From Thermoanaerobacter pseudethanolicus ATCC 33223 (GTDB taxonomy: Bacteria; Bacillota; Thermoanaerobacteria; Thermoanaerobacterales; Thermoanaerobacteraceae): 64,000 bases of DNA. The stretch is taken from contig NC_010321.1 in the NCBI RefSeq assembly GCF_000019085.1, forward strand, positions 186,001 through 250,000, given 5' to 3'. The notes under the pieces are model-generated. The model searched no databases. It was given only the letters and a program-made list of their open reading frames with translations, and had not been told where the DNA came from. This document shows, in pieces, positions 10,163 through 19,046 of this stretch; positions within the stretch are counted from its first letter, which is position 1, and each line of letters begins with the position of its first letter. The position numbers and the translations under genes were made by a program.

Positions 10163-10190
10163 ATAACTATATATTATATTAGCATATCTT
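10163..10190 (+). promoter_or_regulatory. Putative sigma-E type promoter
   Basis: ATA (10163-10165, in CAATA), a 17-nt spacer, then CATATCTT (10183-10190), resembling the mother-cell sigma-E pattern. It precedes the SPOCS-LysM gene, whose family acts in spore coat assembly. Short motif, moderate support. Confidence 0.4.
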
Positions 10191-10225
10191 ATTGTGAAGG
10201 ACTATTATTTTAAGGAGGTAAAAGC

Positions 10226-11752
10226 ATGCCACAGGTGTATAAAGATATTTTAGAGTTTGATTCTGTATCGGGTACATATGATACTCAACTTCTGGTAGAG
10301 AGTGATATAATTGTTCCTGAGAATGAACCGGACGTGCTGGTACTTTTGGCATTAAATCCTCGGACATATATTAATGAAGTTTTTGTGACAGAAGGAAAAG
10401 TTCAGTTTGAAGGTAAATTAGCATTAGATATTTTGTATTTGGGCGAAAAAAATGGAGAGCTTGAAAGGATTGAAAAAGAAATTGACTATTCACATGTAAT
10501 TGAGGATGAAGGTATTGATAAGAGGAGCAGATGTATGTTAGTTGCAAATGTTGAAAATGTTGACTACAAGTTGGTAAACAGTAGAAAAATAAGTATGAGA
10601 GCTGTAATAAAGATACAATGTAGGTTAGTAGTATCTGATAAAAAAGAAGTAGTAATAGGAGCTGAAGATTCGATAAAAGTGGAATCCCTAAAGAAAAAAG
10701 TGAAGTTAATGCATACAGTGGGGCAAAATAGTGTAGAAGTCTTTGTAAAAGATAAAATAAAAGTTCCTGAGGGGGAAGCCCCTATTCAAAAAGTCGTAAA
10801 AACAGATGTGGCAGTAAAACCGGAGGAAATTAAAGTCACTGATAACAAAGTAATAGTTCAAGGAAGTGTACAATGTAATATTTTATATATTTCACAGGAA
10901 GGAGAATTTGGAAATTTAGAAGCAGATTTAAATTATGCAAATTTTGTAGATATTCCTGGGGCTTTAAGTTATATGTCGGCTAAAACTCAAGAGGAACTCA
11001 TGGAGGTAATTACAACCGCAGTGGAGGATGAAAAGGGAGAAAATACTATTTTAGATATAGAAGTCACAATAAGGGTAAAAGTTCAAGTGTTTGAGACGGA
11101 GGATAGAGAGCTTCCTGTTGATGCCTATGGTACAAAAGCTTATATTCAACCCATGAAAGAAAATTTAACTGTGATAGAGGAATTACAATCTTATAAATCT
11201 CAATTTGTAGTCAAAACTAATGTAGAATTACCTTCTCTCTTAAAAAGATTTATAGATGTTGTGGTTATTCCTATTATATCTGACTACAGTGTAGATGTAG
11301 ATAAATTGGTTTTAGAAGGAATATTAGATTATACTATTTTATATTTGTCTGAAGAAGGTAGTGTAAAGTCTTATAGAGATGAATATCCTTTTAAGACTTT
11401 TGTTGAGATAAGTCAAGTTAAAGGACCCATGTTGGTTGATATAAAAATTTCTCATGTTTCCTATGAAATAATAGCCATGAAAGAAATTGAATTAAAGTTT
11501 GCAATTGATAATACAGTTGATTTACTTGCAGAGAAAGAAATAGAGGTTATTGTAGACCTTAAAGAAATCGAAGCCCCAAGAGAAATCGATAATAAACACA
11601 GCATTGTTGTTTACATGATTCAAAAAGGTGAAACCTTGTGGGATATCGCTAAAAGGTATAGAGTAGGCCTTGAAGAATTAATTTCTGCCAATGGTTTAGA
11701 AGAAGAAAAAGTTTCAGAGGGAATGAAATTAATAATACCTATGGAAGAATGA
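10226..11752 (+). CDS. SPOCS (DUF3794) repeat protein with C-terminal LysM domain, spore morphogenesis
   Basis: A 508-residue protein built from DUF3794/SPOCS domains (repeated VQFEGKLALDILYLGEKNGE-like, VQGSVQCNILYISQEGEFG and LEGILDYTILYLSEEGSVK segments) and a C-terminal LysM peptidoglycan-binding domain (YMIQKGETLWDIAKRYRVG, residues about 460-505). SPOCS plus LysM is the architecture of clostridial SpoVID-like coat proteins, which link coat and cortex. ATG 10226 follows AAGGAGG. No signal peptide is visible, consistent with assembly in the mother cell. It is a single-gene unit with its own terminator. Confidence 0.85.
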   Translation: MPQVYKDILEFDSVSGTYDTQLLVESDIIVPENEPDVLVLLALNPRTYINEVFVTEGKVQFEGKLALDILYLGEKNGELERIEKEIDYSHVIEDEGIDKRSRCMLVANVENVDYKLVNSRKISMRAVIKIQCRLVVSDKKEVVIGAEDSIKVESLKKKVKLMHTVGQNSVEVFVKDKIKVPEGEAPIQKVVKTDVAVKPEEIKVTDNKVIVQGSVQCNILYISQEGEFGNLEADLNYANFVDIPGALSYMSAKTQEELMEVITTAVEDEKGENTILDIEVTIRVKVQVFETEDRELPVDAYGTKAYIQPMKENLTVIEELQSYKSQFVVKTNVELPSLLKRFIDVVVIPIISDYSVDVDKLVLEGILDYTILYLSEEGSVKSYRDEYPFKTFVEISQVKGPMLVDIKISHVSYEIIAMKEIELKFAIDNTVDLLAEKEIEVIVDLKEIEAPREIDNKHSIVVYMIQKGETLWDIAKRYRVGLEELISANGLEEEKVSEGMKLIIPMEE

Positions 11753-11778
11753 TACGCAGGAGACTGCGTATTTTTTTT
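11752..11778 (+). terminator. Intrinsic terminator after the SPOCS-LysM gene
   Basis: ATACGCAG (11752-11759) pairs with CTGCGTAT (11764-11771), followed by T residues. Confidence 0.9.
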
Positions 11779-11850
11779 ACAGAAAATTTATTGTATAATG
11801 TATAATATATAACTATAATATTATTGAAAGAGCGTGGATGGGATGGAGAA

Positions 11851-12720
11851 ATGAAAAAAATCAAAGTAAAGGCCTATGCTAAAATTAATTTATCTTTAGA
11901 TGTATTAGGAAAGAGAGAAGATGGGTATCATGAAATTTCTACAATAATGCAATCAATTGATTTGGCTGATATTTTAGAGTTTGAAAAAAGCGAAATAGTC
12001 AAGGTTTTTTGCAATGACCATAGAGTACCTTTAGGAGAAGATAATTTAATAGTGAAGGTCATTAACCTTCTAAAAGAAAAATACCAAATGGAAGAAGGGG
12101 TGTTAGTCAAGCTTGACAAGAGAATCCCTTTAGCTGCCGGCCTTGCTGGGGGAAGTGCTGATGCTGCTGCTACAATTGTTGCATTAGACAAATTATGGAA
12201 TTTAAATATGTCAAAAGAAGAAAAAAAAGAAATTGCTCTGAAAGTCGGAGCAGATGTTCCTTTCTGTCTGGAAGGTGGGACAAAGCTTGCGAAAGGCATA
12301 GGGGAAATTTTTGAGGATTTAAAAATTACATCTATGAATTTACTTCTTGTAAAACCTGATATTGAAATTTCCACAAAAGAAATTTATGATAAATGGGATA
12401 GGCTTAATTTTAAAAGTCATCATGCTACTGTTCCAGTAGTCCAAGCTATACAAGAAGGAAACATATACAAAATTGCAGAAAATATAAAAAATGATTTAGA
12501 ATTAGTGACTTCTCAGAAATATGGAATTATTAATAAAATAAAAGAGGAATTGCTTAAAAAAGGCGCATTAGGATGTGCTATGTCAGGTAGTGGTCCCACT
12601 GTTTATGGAATTTTTGACGATTTAGAAAAGCTTAGAAAAGCTTATGAGGATTTAAAAGAAGTTTACAGTTTTGTGTTTTTTTCAAAAACTATAGATAAGG
12701 GGTTAGAATTGTATGAATGA
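11851..12720 (+). CDS. ispE: 4-diphosphocytidyl-2-C-methyl-D-erythritol kinase
   Basis: GHMP kinase that phosphorylates CDP-methylerythritol in the MEP route to isoprenoid precursors. Key features are the N-terminal KAYAKINLSLDVLGKREDGYHE (substrate Lys and Asp), the ATP-binding glycine loop PLAAGLAGGSADAAAT near residue 95, and the C-terminal GCAMSGSGPTVYGIF. The length of 289 residues is typical. ATG 11851 is preferred to TTG 11824 because GGAG lies just upstream and the family starts at MKKIKVKAYAKINL. Its last 8 bases overlap the start of the GntR gene, showing translational coupling. Confidence 0.95.
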   Translation: MKKIKVKAYAKINLSLDVLGKREDGYHEISTIMQSIDLADILEFEKSEIVKVFCNDHRVPLGEDNLIVKVINLLKEKYQMEEGVLVKLDKRIPLAAGLAGGSADAAATIVALDKLWNLNMSKEEKKEIALKVGADVPFCLEGGTKLAKGIGEIFEDLKITSMNLLLVKPDIEISTKEIYDKWDRLNFKSHHATVPVVQAIQEGNIYKIAENIKNDLELVTSQKYGIINKIKEELLKKGALGCAMSGSGPTVYGIFDDLEKLRKAYEDLKEVYSFVFFSKTIDKGLELYE

Positions 12721-13390
12721 TTTTCTTCCATTGGAAAATTATAAACCGTTAAGAGATGTAGTTTTTGATTACATGAAGGATGCCATAATTACAGGTAAGT
12801 TAAAACCTGGAGAGAGACTTATGGAAGTTCAACTGGCAGAAAAGCTGGGCGCAAGCAGAACTCCAGTAAGAGAAGCGATTAGGAAATTGGAGCTTGAGGG
12901 GCTAGTTGTTATGGTTCCTCGAAAGGGAGCTTATGTGGCAGATTTGGATGCAAAGGACCTTTTGAATGTTTTAGAAGTAAGAAGTTCGTTAGAAGGATTA
13001 GCTGCTTCCCTAGCTGCTGAAAGAATAACGGAGGAGGAAATTGATAAATTAAAAAAAATTATAGAAGAATTTCAAAAAAAAATAGAAGAAGGTGATAATG
13101 AAGGGCTAGTAAAATTGGACAAGGAGTTTCATGATTTAATTTTTACTGCTTCACGAAATGACAAATTAATTCAAATAATGAATAATTTACAAGAACATGT
13201 ACACAGATTTAGAGTCAGATATATAAATGAAGAGAAAAAAGCGAAAAAAATACATCAAGAACATAAAAAAATTACAGAGGCTATCGAAGCAAGAGATACG
13301 GATGCTGCACGAAAATGGGCAGAGAAACACATACGCAATTTCCAGACAGAGGTTGTAAAAGACATAAAGTATTTTAGTTACAAGGAGTGA
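12713..13390 (+). CDS. GntR-family transcriptional regulator, FCD (FadR) subfamily
   Basis: DNA-binding regulator responding to an unidentified small carboxylic acid. The N-terminal winged helix reads LRDVVFDYMKDAIITGKLKPGERL and LGASRTPVREAIRKLELEGL. The C-terminal all-helical FCD domain (about residues 85-215) includes DKEFHDLIFTASRN and the histidines expected to bind metal (HEHKKITEAI, EKHIRNF). It overlaps ispE by 8 bases and is followed 5 bases later by a nucleotidyltransferase-like gene. The ligand cannot be told from the sequence. Confidence 0.92.
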   Translation: MNDFLPLENYKPLRDVVFDYMKDAIITGKLKPGERLMEVQLAEKLGASRTPVREAIRKLELEGLVVMVPRKGAYVADLDAKDLLNVLEVRSSLEGLAASLAAERITEEEIDKLKKIIEEFQKKIEEGDNEGLVKLDKEFHDLIFTASRNDKLIQIMNNLQEHVHRFRVRYINEEKKAKKIHQEHKKITEAIEARDTDAARKWAEKHIRNFQTEVVKDIKYFSYKE

Positions 13391-13395
13391 GTTAG

Positions 13396-14124
13396 GTGAA
13401 TGCCATAATTTTGGCCGGCAGTACTAAAGAGGATAAGTTGCCTGATAAAGCCTTTATAGAAATAAAAGGGAAATATATGATCTCTTATGTAATTGAGGCT
13501 TTAAGAGGTTGTGATAAAATAGATAAAATTGCAGTAGTTGGAGATCCTGAAAAACTTAAAAAAGTAGTAGGTATAGATGTTATCATTGAGCAAGCTGATA
13601 ATATAATGGATAATGTTTTAAAAGGAGTAGAACTTTTTAAAAATGACAAAAGAGTTTTGATTCTTACTTGTGATATTCCTATGTTGACTAAAGAAGCTGT
13701 TTGTGATTTTATTGAAAAGTCAGAAGCTACAGGAGCGGACTTGTGTTATCCTATTGTTAGAAAAGAAGATAACTTAAAAAAGTTTCCTGAGGCTAAAAGG
13801 ACTTATGCACGGGTAAAGGAAGGAGTTTTTACAGGTGGTAATATTTTTTATGTTAATCCTGGAATCATAGATAGATTAATTAAAGATGCGAAACAATTTA
13901 TAACTTATAGAAAAAGACCATGGAAATTAGGGAAATTATTAGGAGGAAAGATATTATTTTTATTTTTAATAGGAAGACTTTCAATTTCTCATATTGAGAA
14001 AAAAGCAGAAGAGTTATTTAACATAAATGGAAAGGCTATCATATCCGAATATCCAGAGATAGGTAACGATGTTGATAAAGAAGAAGATGTAGTAATGGCA
14101 ACTAAATATCTCAGTCGAAAATAG
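13396..14124 (+). CDS. MobA-like nucleotidyltransferase domain protein
   Basis: A 242-residue protein with a GT-A nucleotidyltransferase fold. The N-terminal nucleotide loop NAIILAGSTKEDKLPDKAF is a variant of the LAGGxxxRxGxxK signature with Ser for the second Gly and no Arg, so activity is uncertain. VLILTCDIPMLTKEAV matches the metal-binding Asp region. A hydrophobic stretch near residues 185-200 is unusual. GTG 13396 is used, after AAGGAG. It ends the ispE-gntR operon with a terminator. The real substrate is unknown. Confidence 0.8.
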   Translation: MNAIILAGSTKEDKLPDKAFIEIKGKYMISYVIEALRGCDKIDKIAVVGDPEKLKKVVGIDVIIEQADNIMDNVLKGVELFKNDKRVLILTCDIPMLTKEAVCDFIEKSEATGADLCYPIVRKEDNLKKFPEAKRTYARVKEGVFTGGNIFYVNPGIIDRLIKDAKQFITYRKRPWKLGKLLGGKILFLFLIGRLSISHIEKKAEELFNINGKAIISEYPEIGNDVDKEEDVVMATKYLSRK

Positions 14125-14145
14125 GCATAGGCCTATTTTTTTTTT
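14117..14145 (+). terminator. Intrinsic terminator after the ispE operon
   Basis: AATAGGC (14120-14126) pairs with GCCTATT (14131-14137), with flanking A's and ten T residues. Confidence 0.88.
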
Positions 14146-14192
14146 GTATATTTTTTTTCTGAGTGCAAAATATATATTCAGAAGGTGATGGT

Positions 14193-14405
14193 ATGTATAG
14201 TTTACTGCATTTTGTAAGACAATACTTTACAGTTTATATGTTTGCTAATGTATTCATTGTAGGGATTTATGAAGCTTTTATTGAGCCTAAATTTTTAGAG
14301 AGAAAAGGACTGGATAGGGATGCTAAGCTGTGTAGGTGGATTGGATTGTTTTATGTTTTTATTGGGATAGTTGCTATTATTTTACGAACCTTTTTTCCTA
14401 TGTAA
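14193..14405 (+). CDS. Small two-helix membrane protein at head of germination operon (CLC_0170-like)
   Basis: A 70-residue protein with two predicted membrane helices (about 5-25 and 48-68) separated by a charged segment EPKFLERKGLDRDAKLCRW. It resembles short clostridial proteins encoded beside ger operons. ATG 14193 has the ribosome binding site GAAGGTG; the upstream in-frame extension lacks one. The gene ends 10 bases before the gerA-type gene and is probably co-transcribed. Function is not known; a role in assembling the germinant receptor is only suggested by position. Confidence 0.75.
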   Translation: MYSLLHFVRQYFTVYMFANVFIVGIYEAFIEPKFLERKGLDRDAKLCRWIGLFYVFIGIVAIILRTFFPM

Positions 14406-14415
14406 GGAGGAGAAT

Positions 14416-16020
14416 ATGAGATTTTTTGATAAGATATTTGGCAAAAAAAACGATAAAAAGGAAGCGAAAAATGGTACACTAGCTTCAAATAGTCTTAAGG
14501 TAAATTTAGATTATATAAAAAATAAATTAAAAGATTGTGATGATGTAATATATAGAGATATTTGGGTGGGGGAAAACCAGCAATATAATCTTGCAATTGT
14601 ATTTATAGATGGGCTTGTAGACAAAGACCTCATAAATGACCATGTACTCCACTCTTTGCTTTTGGATTCAAGACAAGCAGCCCCTTCTATTGAGAAGATA
14701 AAAGGTAATTTATATGAGGTTATAAAAAAAGGGACTATAACTGGAGGGGACATAAAACAGATTACAGACTTGGATAAATGTATTTTATCAATATTGAGTG
14801 GAGACACTGCATTATTGTTTGAAGGCTCACCTGAAATAGTCATTATTTCTAGTAAAGGTTGGCAAATGAGGTCAATTTCTTCTCCTGAAGCAGAGACAGT
14901 TATAAGAGGTCCCCGGGAAGGTTTTACTGAGACAATAAGGGTAAATACTGCCCTTGTAAGAAGACGGATAAGGGACCCTAATTTGAAAATAAAACAAATA
15001 CAGATTGGGGAAAGAACTCATACAGACGTAGCAGTGCTTTATATCGAGGATATTGTTGATAGAAATGTGTTGGATAAAGTGATGAAAAGACTTAAAAATA
15101 TAAAAATAGATGGAGTGTTTGAAAGTGGATACATAGAACAATTGATTGAAGAGGATTGGCATTCACCATTTCCTCAAGTTTTGAGCACAGAAAGGCCTGA
15201 CAAGGTTGCGGCTTCCCTTTTGGAGGGAAGAGTGGCAATTTTGACAGATAATACTCCTTTTGCTCTCATAATACCTACTACTCTCGCCACTCTTTTTCAA
15301 TCGCCTGAAGATTATTATGAAAGGTGGATGATATCTTCCCTTTTAAGAATTTTAAGGTTTCTTGCAGCAATTGTAGCATTGGTTTCACCAGCAGTTTACA
15401 TAGCTTTTACGGCTTATCATCCTGGCCTTATACCGACTAAATTAACTTTATATGTTGCAGCAACACGACAAGGTATTCCCTTTCCTGCTTTTTTTGAAGC
15501 TTTAATTATGGAAGCGACTTTTGAGCTTTTAAGAGAGGCGGGAGTTAGGCTTCCTGTACCTATAGGGCAAACTATTGGCATTGTGGGTGGTCTCATTATA
15601 GGGCAAGCTGCTGTCGAAGCGGGTATTGTAAGTCCTCTCATGGTAATAGTAGTAGCTGTTACAGCTGTAGCTTCTTTTGCAATACCCAGTTACAGCGCTG
15701 CCATTGCTTTTAGAATGCTTAGGTTTATATTTATGCTTCTTGCTGCTGTCTTTGGCTTATATGGCATAATGCTTGGGTTTATGGTGGTTCTCACTCACTT
15801 GGTTGTTTTAAAAAGTTTTGGAGTTCCTTATCTTTCTCCATTTGTGGAAATAGACATAAGCGACCTTGCGGATACTTTGATAAAGGCTCCTTTGATGTAT
15901 TTTAAAAACAGGCCGGAGATTTTAGATACCCCTGATAGAAAAAAGATGAAGGATTTAAGAGAAGAAAAAATAGAAAGCATAGAAGATGATAGGAGAGACA
16001 ACAATGATAAAAAACAATGA
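14416..16020 (+). CDS. gerKA: Spore germinant receptor subunit A (GerA/GerKA family)
   Basis: Inner spore membrane subunit of a germinant receptor. The 534-residue protein has a hydrophilic N-terminal half (about 1-300, with VYRDIWVGENQQYNL-like family blocks, VIRGPREGFTETIRVNTALVRRRI and ERPDKVAASLLEGRVAI) and a C-terminal half with several membrane helices containing the conserved RQGIPFP and PIGQTIGIVGGLIIGQAAVEAG. ATG 14416 follows AAGGAGGAG. The gene overlaps the gerB-type gene by 17 bases. Which germinant it senses cannot be read from sequence, so the gerK name is nominal. Confidence 0.93.
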   Translation: MRFFDKIFGKKNDKKEAKNGTLASNSLKVNLDYIKNKLKDCDDVIYRDIWVGENQQYNLAIVFIDGLVDKDLINDHVLHSLLLDSRQAAPSIEKIKGNLYEVIKKGTITGGDIKQITDLDKCILSILSGDTALLFEGSPEIVIISSKGWQMRSISSPEAETVIRGPREGFTETIRVNTALVRRRIRDPNLKIKQIQIGERTHTDVAVLYIEDIVDRNVLDKVMKRLKNIKIDGVFESGYIEQLIEEDWHSPFPQVLSTERPDKVAASLLEGRVAILTDNTPFALIIPTTLATLFQSPEDYYERWMISSLLRILRFLAAIVALVSPAVYIAFTAYHPGLIPTKLTLYVAATRQGIPFPAFFEALIMEATFELLREAGVRLPVPIGQTIGIVGGLIIGQAAVEAGIVSPLMVIVVAVTAVASFAIPSYSAAIAFRMLRFIFMLLAAVFGLYGIMLGFMVVLTHLVVLKSFGVPYLSPFVEIDISDLADTLIKAPLMYFKNRPEILDTPDRKKMKDLREEKIESIEDDRRDNNDKKQ

Positions 16021-17113
16021 CAAAATCTCTGCGAATCAAGTTGCTATAATACTTTTTACTACCATGGTAGGAGCTGGAATATTAAGTCTTCCTGCAGATG
16101 TTTCAAAAGAGGTAGGGCCTAATGGGCTTATAGCTATTTTAGGAGGAGGAATTGCTTCTCTTTTTTTTGCAAGGCTGATACTTTATTTATCTTCTAAATT
16201 TCCTACAGAAACTTTTGTTGAATATGCCGGTAAACTTATAACAAGACCTATTTCTATTGTTATAAGTGCTGTGCTGGTGTTTTACTTTGTAATGTTTGTA
16301 AGCCTTGATGCAAGAATTTTTGGGGAAGTTTTAAAAATATATCTGTTACCTAGTACTCCTATTGAAATTATAATTCTTACTATGCTTTTTAGTTCTGCTT
16401 ATTTGGTAAGATATGGACTTGAACCAATTGCACGAATGTCAGAAATTTTGTTTCCTATAATGGTGATACCCCTTGTATTACTTTTTTTGCCGGCTTTAAC
16501 TGATGTAGACTTAAGCAATTTTCTTCCGTTTATGAGAGTTTCATTAATTAAGTTTTTTAAAGGAATGCTTATGACTACATATAGTTTTGTTGGTTTTGAG
16601 ATATTGTACTTGCTTTTTCCATATGTAATTGATAGGGACAAATTAAAAAGAAGTGTCAATTCAGCAATGTTCTCTACGATGTTGTTTTACATGTATATAA
16701 CTTTTTTTGTAATCGGCATATTTGGATACAAGGAAACAAGGGAACAGTTGTGGCCTTTTTTGACCCTCATTAAATCGATTAATTTCCCTGTATTTTTCAT
16801 TGAAAATGTAGAGGGAATTATAATGGGAATATGGACATTCACCATTTTTACTACCATTTATTCTTTTCACTATTTTGCCACTTTGATTCTTTCAAAACTT
16901 TTAAAGGCAAGAGAACATTCTTATTTTGTATTGCCGGCAGTTCCAATAATATATTTGATATCCTTAATCCCTGATTCTATTGTGACAGTTTATAAATATG
17001 CGGGTTATGTTTCTCAGTACATGTCAGTGTTTTTTATTGCTATATTGCCAATACTGCTGTATATCATTTTAAAAGTTAAAAGATTAGGTGGTAAAGATGA
17101 AGAGAAAACTTAA
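16004..17113 (+). CDS. gerKB: Spore germinant receptor subunit B (GerB-family permease)
   Basis: A 369-residue APC-superfamily membrane protein with about ten helices, the B subunit of a germinant receptor and the likely germinant-binding part. The N-terminal TTMVGAGILSLPADV is the typical first-helix motif, and VSLDARIFGEVLKIYLLPSTP-type blocks follow. ATG 16004 is preferred over 15986 because AGGAG lies between them. The gene overlaps gerA by 17 bases and gerC by 17 bases, so the three subunits are tightly coupled. The ligand is unknown. Confidence 0.92.
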   Translation: MIKNNDKISANQVAIILFTTMVGAGILSLPADVSKEVGPNGLIAILGGGIASLFFARLILYLSSKFPTETFVEYAGKLITRPISIVISAVLVFYFVMFVSLDARIFGEVLKIYLLPSTPIEIIILTMLFSSAYLVRYGLEPIARMSEILFPIMVIPLVLLFLPALTDVDLSNFLPFMRVSLIKFFKGMLMTTYSFVGFEILYLLFPYVIDRDKLKRSVNSAMFSTMLFYMYITFFVIGIFGYKETREQLWPFLTLIKSINFPVFFIENVEGIIMGIWTFTIFTTIYSFHYFATLILSKLLKAREHSYFVLPAVPIIYLISLIPDSIVTVYKYAGYVSQYMSVFFIAILPILLYIILKVKRLGGKDEEKT

Positions 17114-18248
17114 AATAGTGATATTATGGGTTTTAATTCTTCTCATGTTGACAGGCTGTTGGGATAAAATTGAAATAGAAGATAGAGCTTTTGTGATGGC
17201 AATTGGCATAGATTTATCTTCTTCGAATAAAAGATATGTTGTGACTTTTCAATTTCCTAATGCTGCCCAAATAACAAAAGGTACCAGCGGTGGTGGAGGA
17301 GGAAGTGAAAAGCCAAGTTTTGCTGTTTCTGAAGTAGCTGATACAATTTTTTCTGCATCAAGGCATATAAGTACAAGAATTGATAAAGCGTTGTATTTAG
17401 GTCATACACAAGCTATTATTTTTGGCAAAGACGTAGTGGAAAACAAGGATAAATTTCAACAAGTTTTAGATTCTCTTGACAGGAGTTATGAATTGAGCCG
17501 TAAAGTTTATCTTCTTGTAACTCCGCAAAAAGCTCAGGATATTCTTCTAAAAAAATATGAGATGGAACCAAATACAGGAGCTTATATTCGAGATATATTC
17601 AAACATTACAACAGGACATCAAGATTTCCAACAATTGACTATAATAAAATCACTAAGTCTCTTCATGAGACAAATGGTAATGCGATAATTCCAAAAATAA
17701 TTGCAGGAAAAGATGAAATTAAAATAGCAGGTTCTGCTATTATCAAAAATTATAAATTAGCAGGTTGGATGGAAGATGATGAAAACATGGGATATATGTT
17801 GCTAACTGGACTTGTAAAAGGTGGAGATGTTGCTGTTAGCACGCCTGGCGATGAAGAAAGAATAGAAATTCCTTTTAATATTTCAAATGTTATTAGAAGG
17901 CGAGCTGTTAAAGAAGAAAATGGAAAAATTATTTATAGAGTTATACTGGAGGTGGAAGGAGATATAACAGAATATACTTTTGAAAAGCATGGAGAAATGA
18001 TGAAAGGTGATTTGTTAAACGTCATAGAAAGAAAAACTAGTGACGAAATAAAGAAGATGACACAAAAAGCTATAAATAGATTTCAAAAAGAATTGAAAGT
18101 AGACATGCTAGGTATAGGAGATTATATTGAAAAATATCATCCGAGTTTATGGGAAAAGGTGGGGAAAGACTGGGATAAAATTTTCCCGGAAGTAGAGATA
18201 AAAGTAGATGTTACTTCTCATGTCCGAAGGATAGGGCTTTTCAGGTAG
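17097..18248 (+). CDS. gerKC: Spore germinant receptor lipoprotein subunit C (GerC family)
   Basis: Lipoprotein C subunit of the germinant receptor. The signal peptide ends in the lipobox LTGC with mature Cys21, followed by the family hallmark WDKIEIEDRAFVMAIGID. A glycine/serine-rich loop (TSGGGGGSEK) lies near residue 65. The C-terminal domain contains KGDLLNVIERKTSDEIKKM-type helices and ends in VDVTSHVRRIGL. ATG 17097 follows AGGTGG; a GTG at 17088 is also in frame. It completes the gerABC-type operon. Confidence 0.92.
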   Translation: MKRKLKIVILWVLILLMLTGCWDKIEIEDRAFVMAIGIDLSSSNKRYVVTFQFPNAAQITKGTSGGGGGSEKPSFAVSEVADTIFSASRHISTRIDKALYLGHTQAIIFGKDVVENKDKFQQVLDSLDRSYELSRKVYLLVTPQKAQDILLKKYEMEPNTGAYIRDIFKHYNRTSRFPTIDYNKITKSLHETNGNAIIPKIIAGKDEIKIAGSAIIKNYKLAGWMEDDENMGYMLLTGLVKGGDVAVSTPGDEERIEIPFNISNVIRRRAVKEENGKIIYRVILEVEGDITEYTFEKHGEMMKGDLLNVIERKTSDEIKKMTQKAINRFQKELKVDMLGIGDYIEKYHPSLWEKVGKDWDKIFPEVEIKVDVTSHVRRIGLFR

Positions 18249-18252
18249 AAGG

Positions 18253-18282
18253 GTATATTTTTTAATATATTTGGCAATACTT
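18253..18282 (+). promoter_or_regulatory. Sigma-F type promoter of spoIIR
   Basis: GTATA (18253-18257), a 15-nt spacer, then GGCAATACTT (18273-18282), a full match to the forespore sigma-F -10 pattern GGnnAnAnTn. spoIIR is a known sigma-F target. Confidence 0.7.
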
Positions 18283-18317
18283 TAGTTAGACTAAAGATTT
18301 GTAATGGAGGATAAGAC

Positions 18318-18953
18318 ATGAAACGGTTAATTGCGTTGTTGGTATTAGCAATTATTATAGCAGTAAATTTTTATGGGGCTAAATCTTCCAATTTGCAAAA
18401 AGAAGACTTATCCCGTAAATTAATAAGGTTTCATGTGATTGCTAACAGCGATTCCGAAGAAGACCAGGAATTAAAACTTAAGGTGAGAGATGCTATACTT
18501 GTTGATTTAACGCCTAAATTTGAAAAAGTAAAAGATTTAAAAGATTCGGAAAGGATTATAAAACAAAGTATTGAGGAGATTAAAAAGGTTGCTGAGGAAG
18601 TAATTCGTAAAGAGGGTAAGAATTATGATGTGAAAGTTGCCTATGGCACCTTTGATTTTCCTACACGGTATTATGGAACTATTACTCTTCCTGCGGGGAA
18701 TTATAATGCGATTAAAGTAGTTATCGGAAACGGCGAAGGTAAAAATTGGTGGTGTGTGATATTTCCTCCCCTTTGCTTTATTGACGTTACTCACGGATTT
18801 ACAGATACACAAACTGCAGAAGAAGTGGCTAAATATCTTTCTCAAGATGAAATAGAACTTATTGAGGAAGAAAAACCAAAAGTTAAATTTAAAATACTTG
18901 AAATTATAGAAGAGTATTATAATAAATTTAAAATGGCATGGATGGCGCCTTAA
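18318..18953 (+). CDS. spoIIR: Stage II sporulation protein R (signal for pro-sigma-E processing)
   Basis: Forespore-secreted signalling protein that activates the SpoIIGA protease in the mother cell, leading to active sigma-E. The 211-residue protein has an N-terminal export signal (LIALLVLAIIIAVNFYG) and the family blocks LIRFHVIANSDSEEDQELKLKVRDAIL, VAYGTFDFPTRYYG and NWWCVIFPPLCFID. ATG 18318 follows GGAGGA. A sigma-F type promoter sits just upstream and a terminator overlaps the stop. It is placed between the germination operon and sleB. Confidence 0.95.
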   Translation: MKRLIALLVLAIIIAVNFYGAKSSNLQKEDLSRKLIRFHVIANSDSEEDQELKLKVRDAILVDLTPKFEKVKDLKDSERIIKQSIEEIKKVAEEVIRKEGKNYDVKVAYGTFDFPTRYYGTITLPAGNYNAIKVVIGNGEGKNWWCVIFPPLCFIDVTHGFTDTQTAEEVAKYLSQDEIELIEEEKPKVKFKILEIIEEYYNKFKMAWMAP

Positions 18954-18972
18954 AGGGCGCTTTAATTTTTTT
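18945..18972 (+). terminator. Intrinsic terminator after spoIIR
   Basis: GCGCC (18945-18949) pairs with GGCGC (18956-18960), extended by TT/AA, followed by a T-rich run. It overlaps the stop codon. Confidence 0.75.
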
Positions 18973-19046
18973 AGGTTAAAATCGGCGTATAATACTTTTA
19001 CTACTACAAAAAATATTTACGAATACTAAAGAAAAGGAGGTTCAAA

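Noticed and set aside
11928-12374. Minus-strand ORF of 148 codons inside ispE
   Set aside because: Serine- and isoleucine-rich shadow frame of a well-supported gene.
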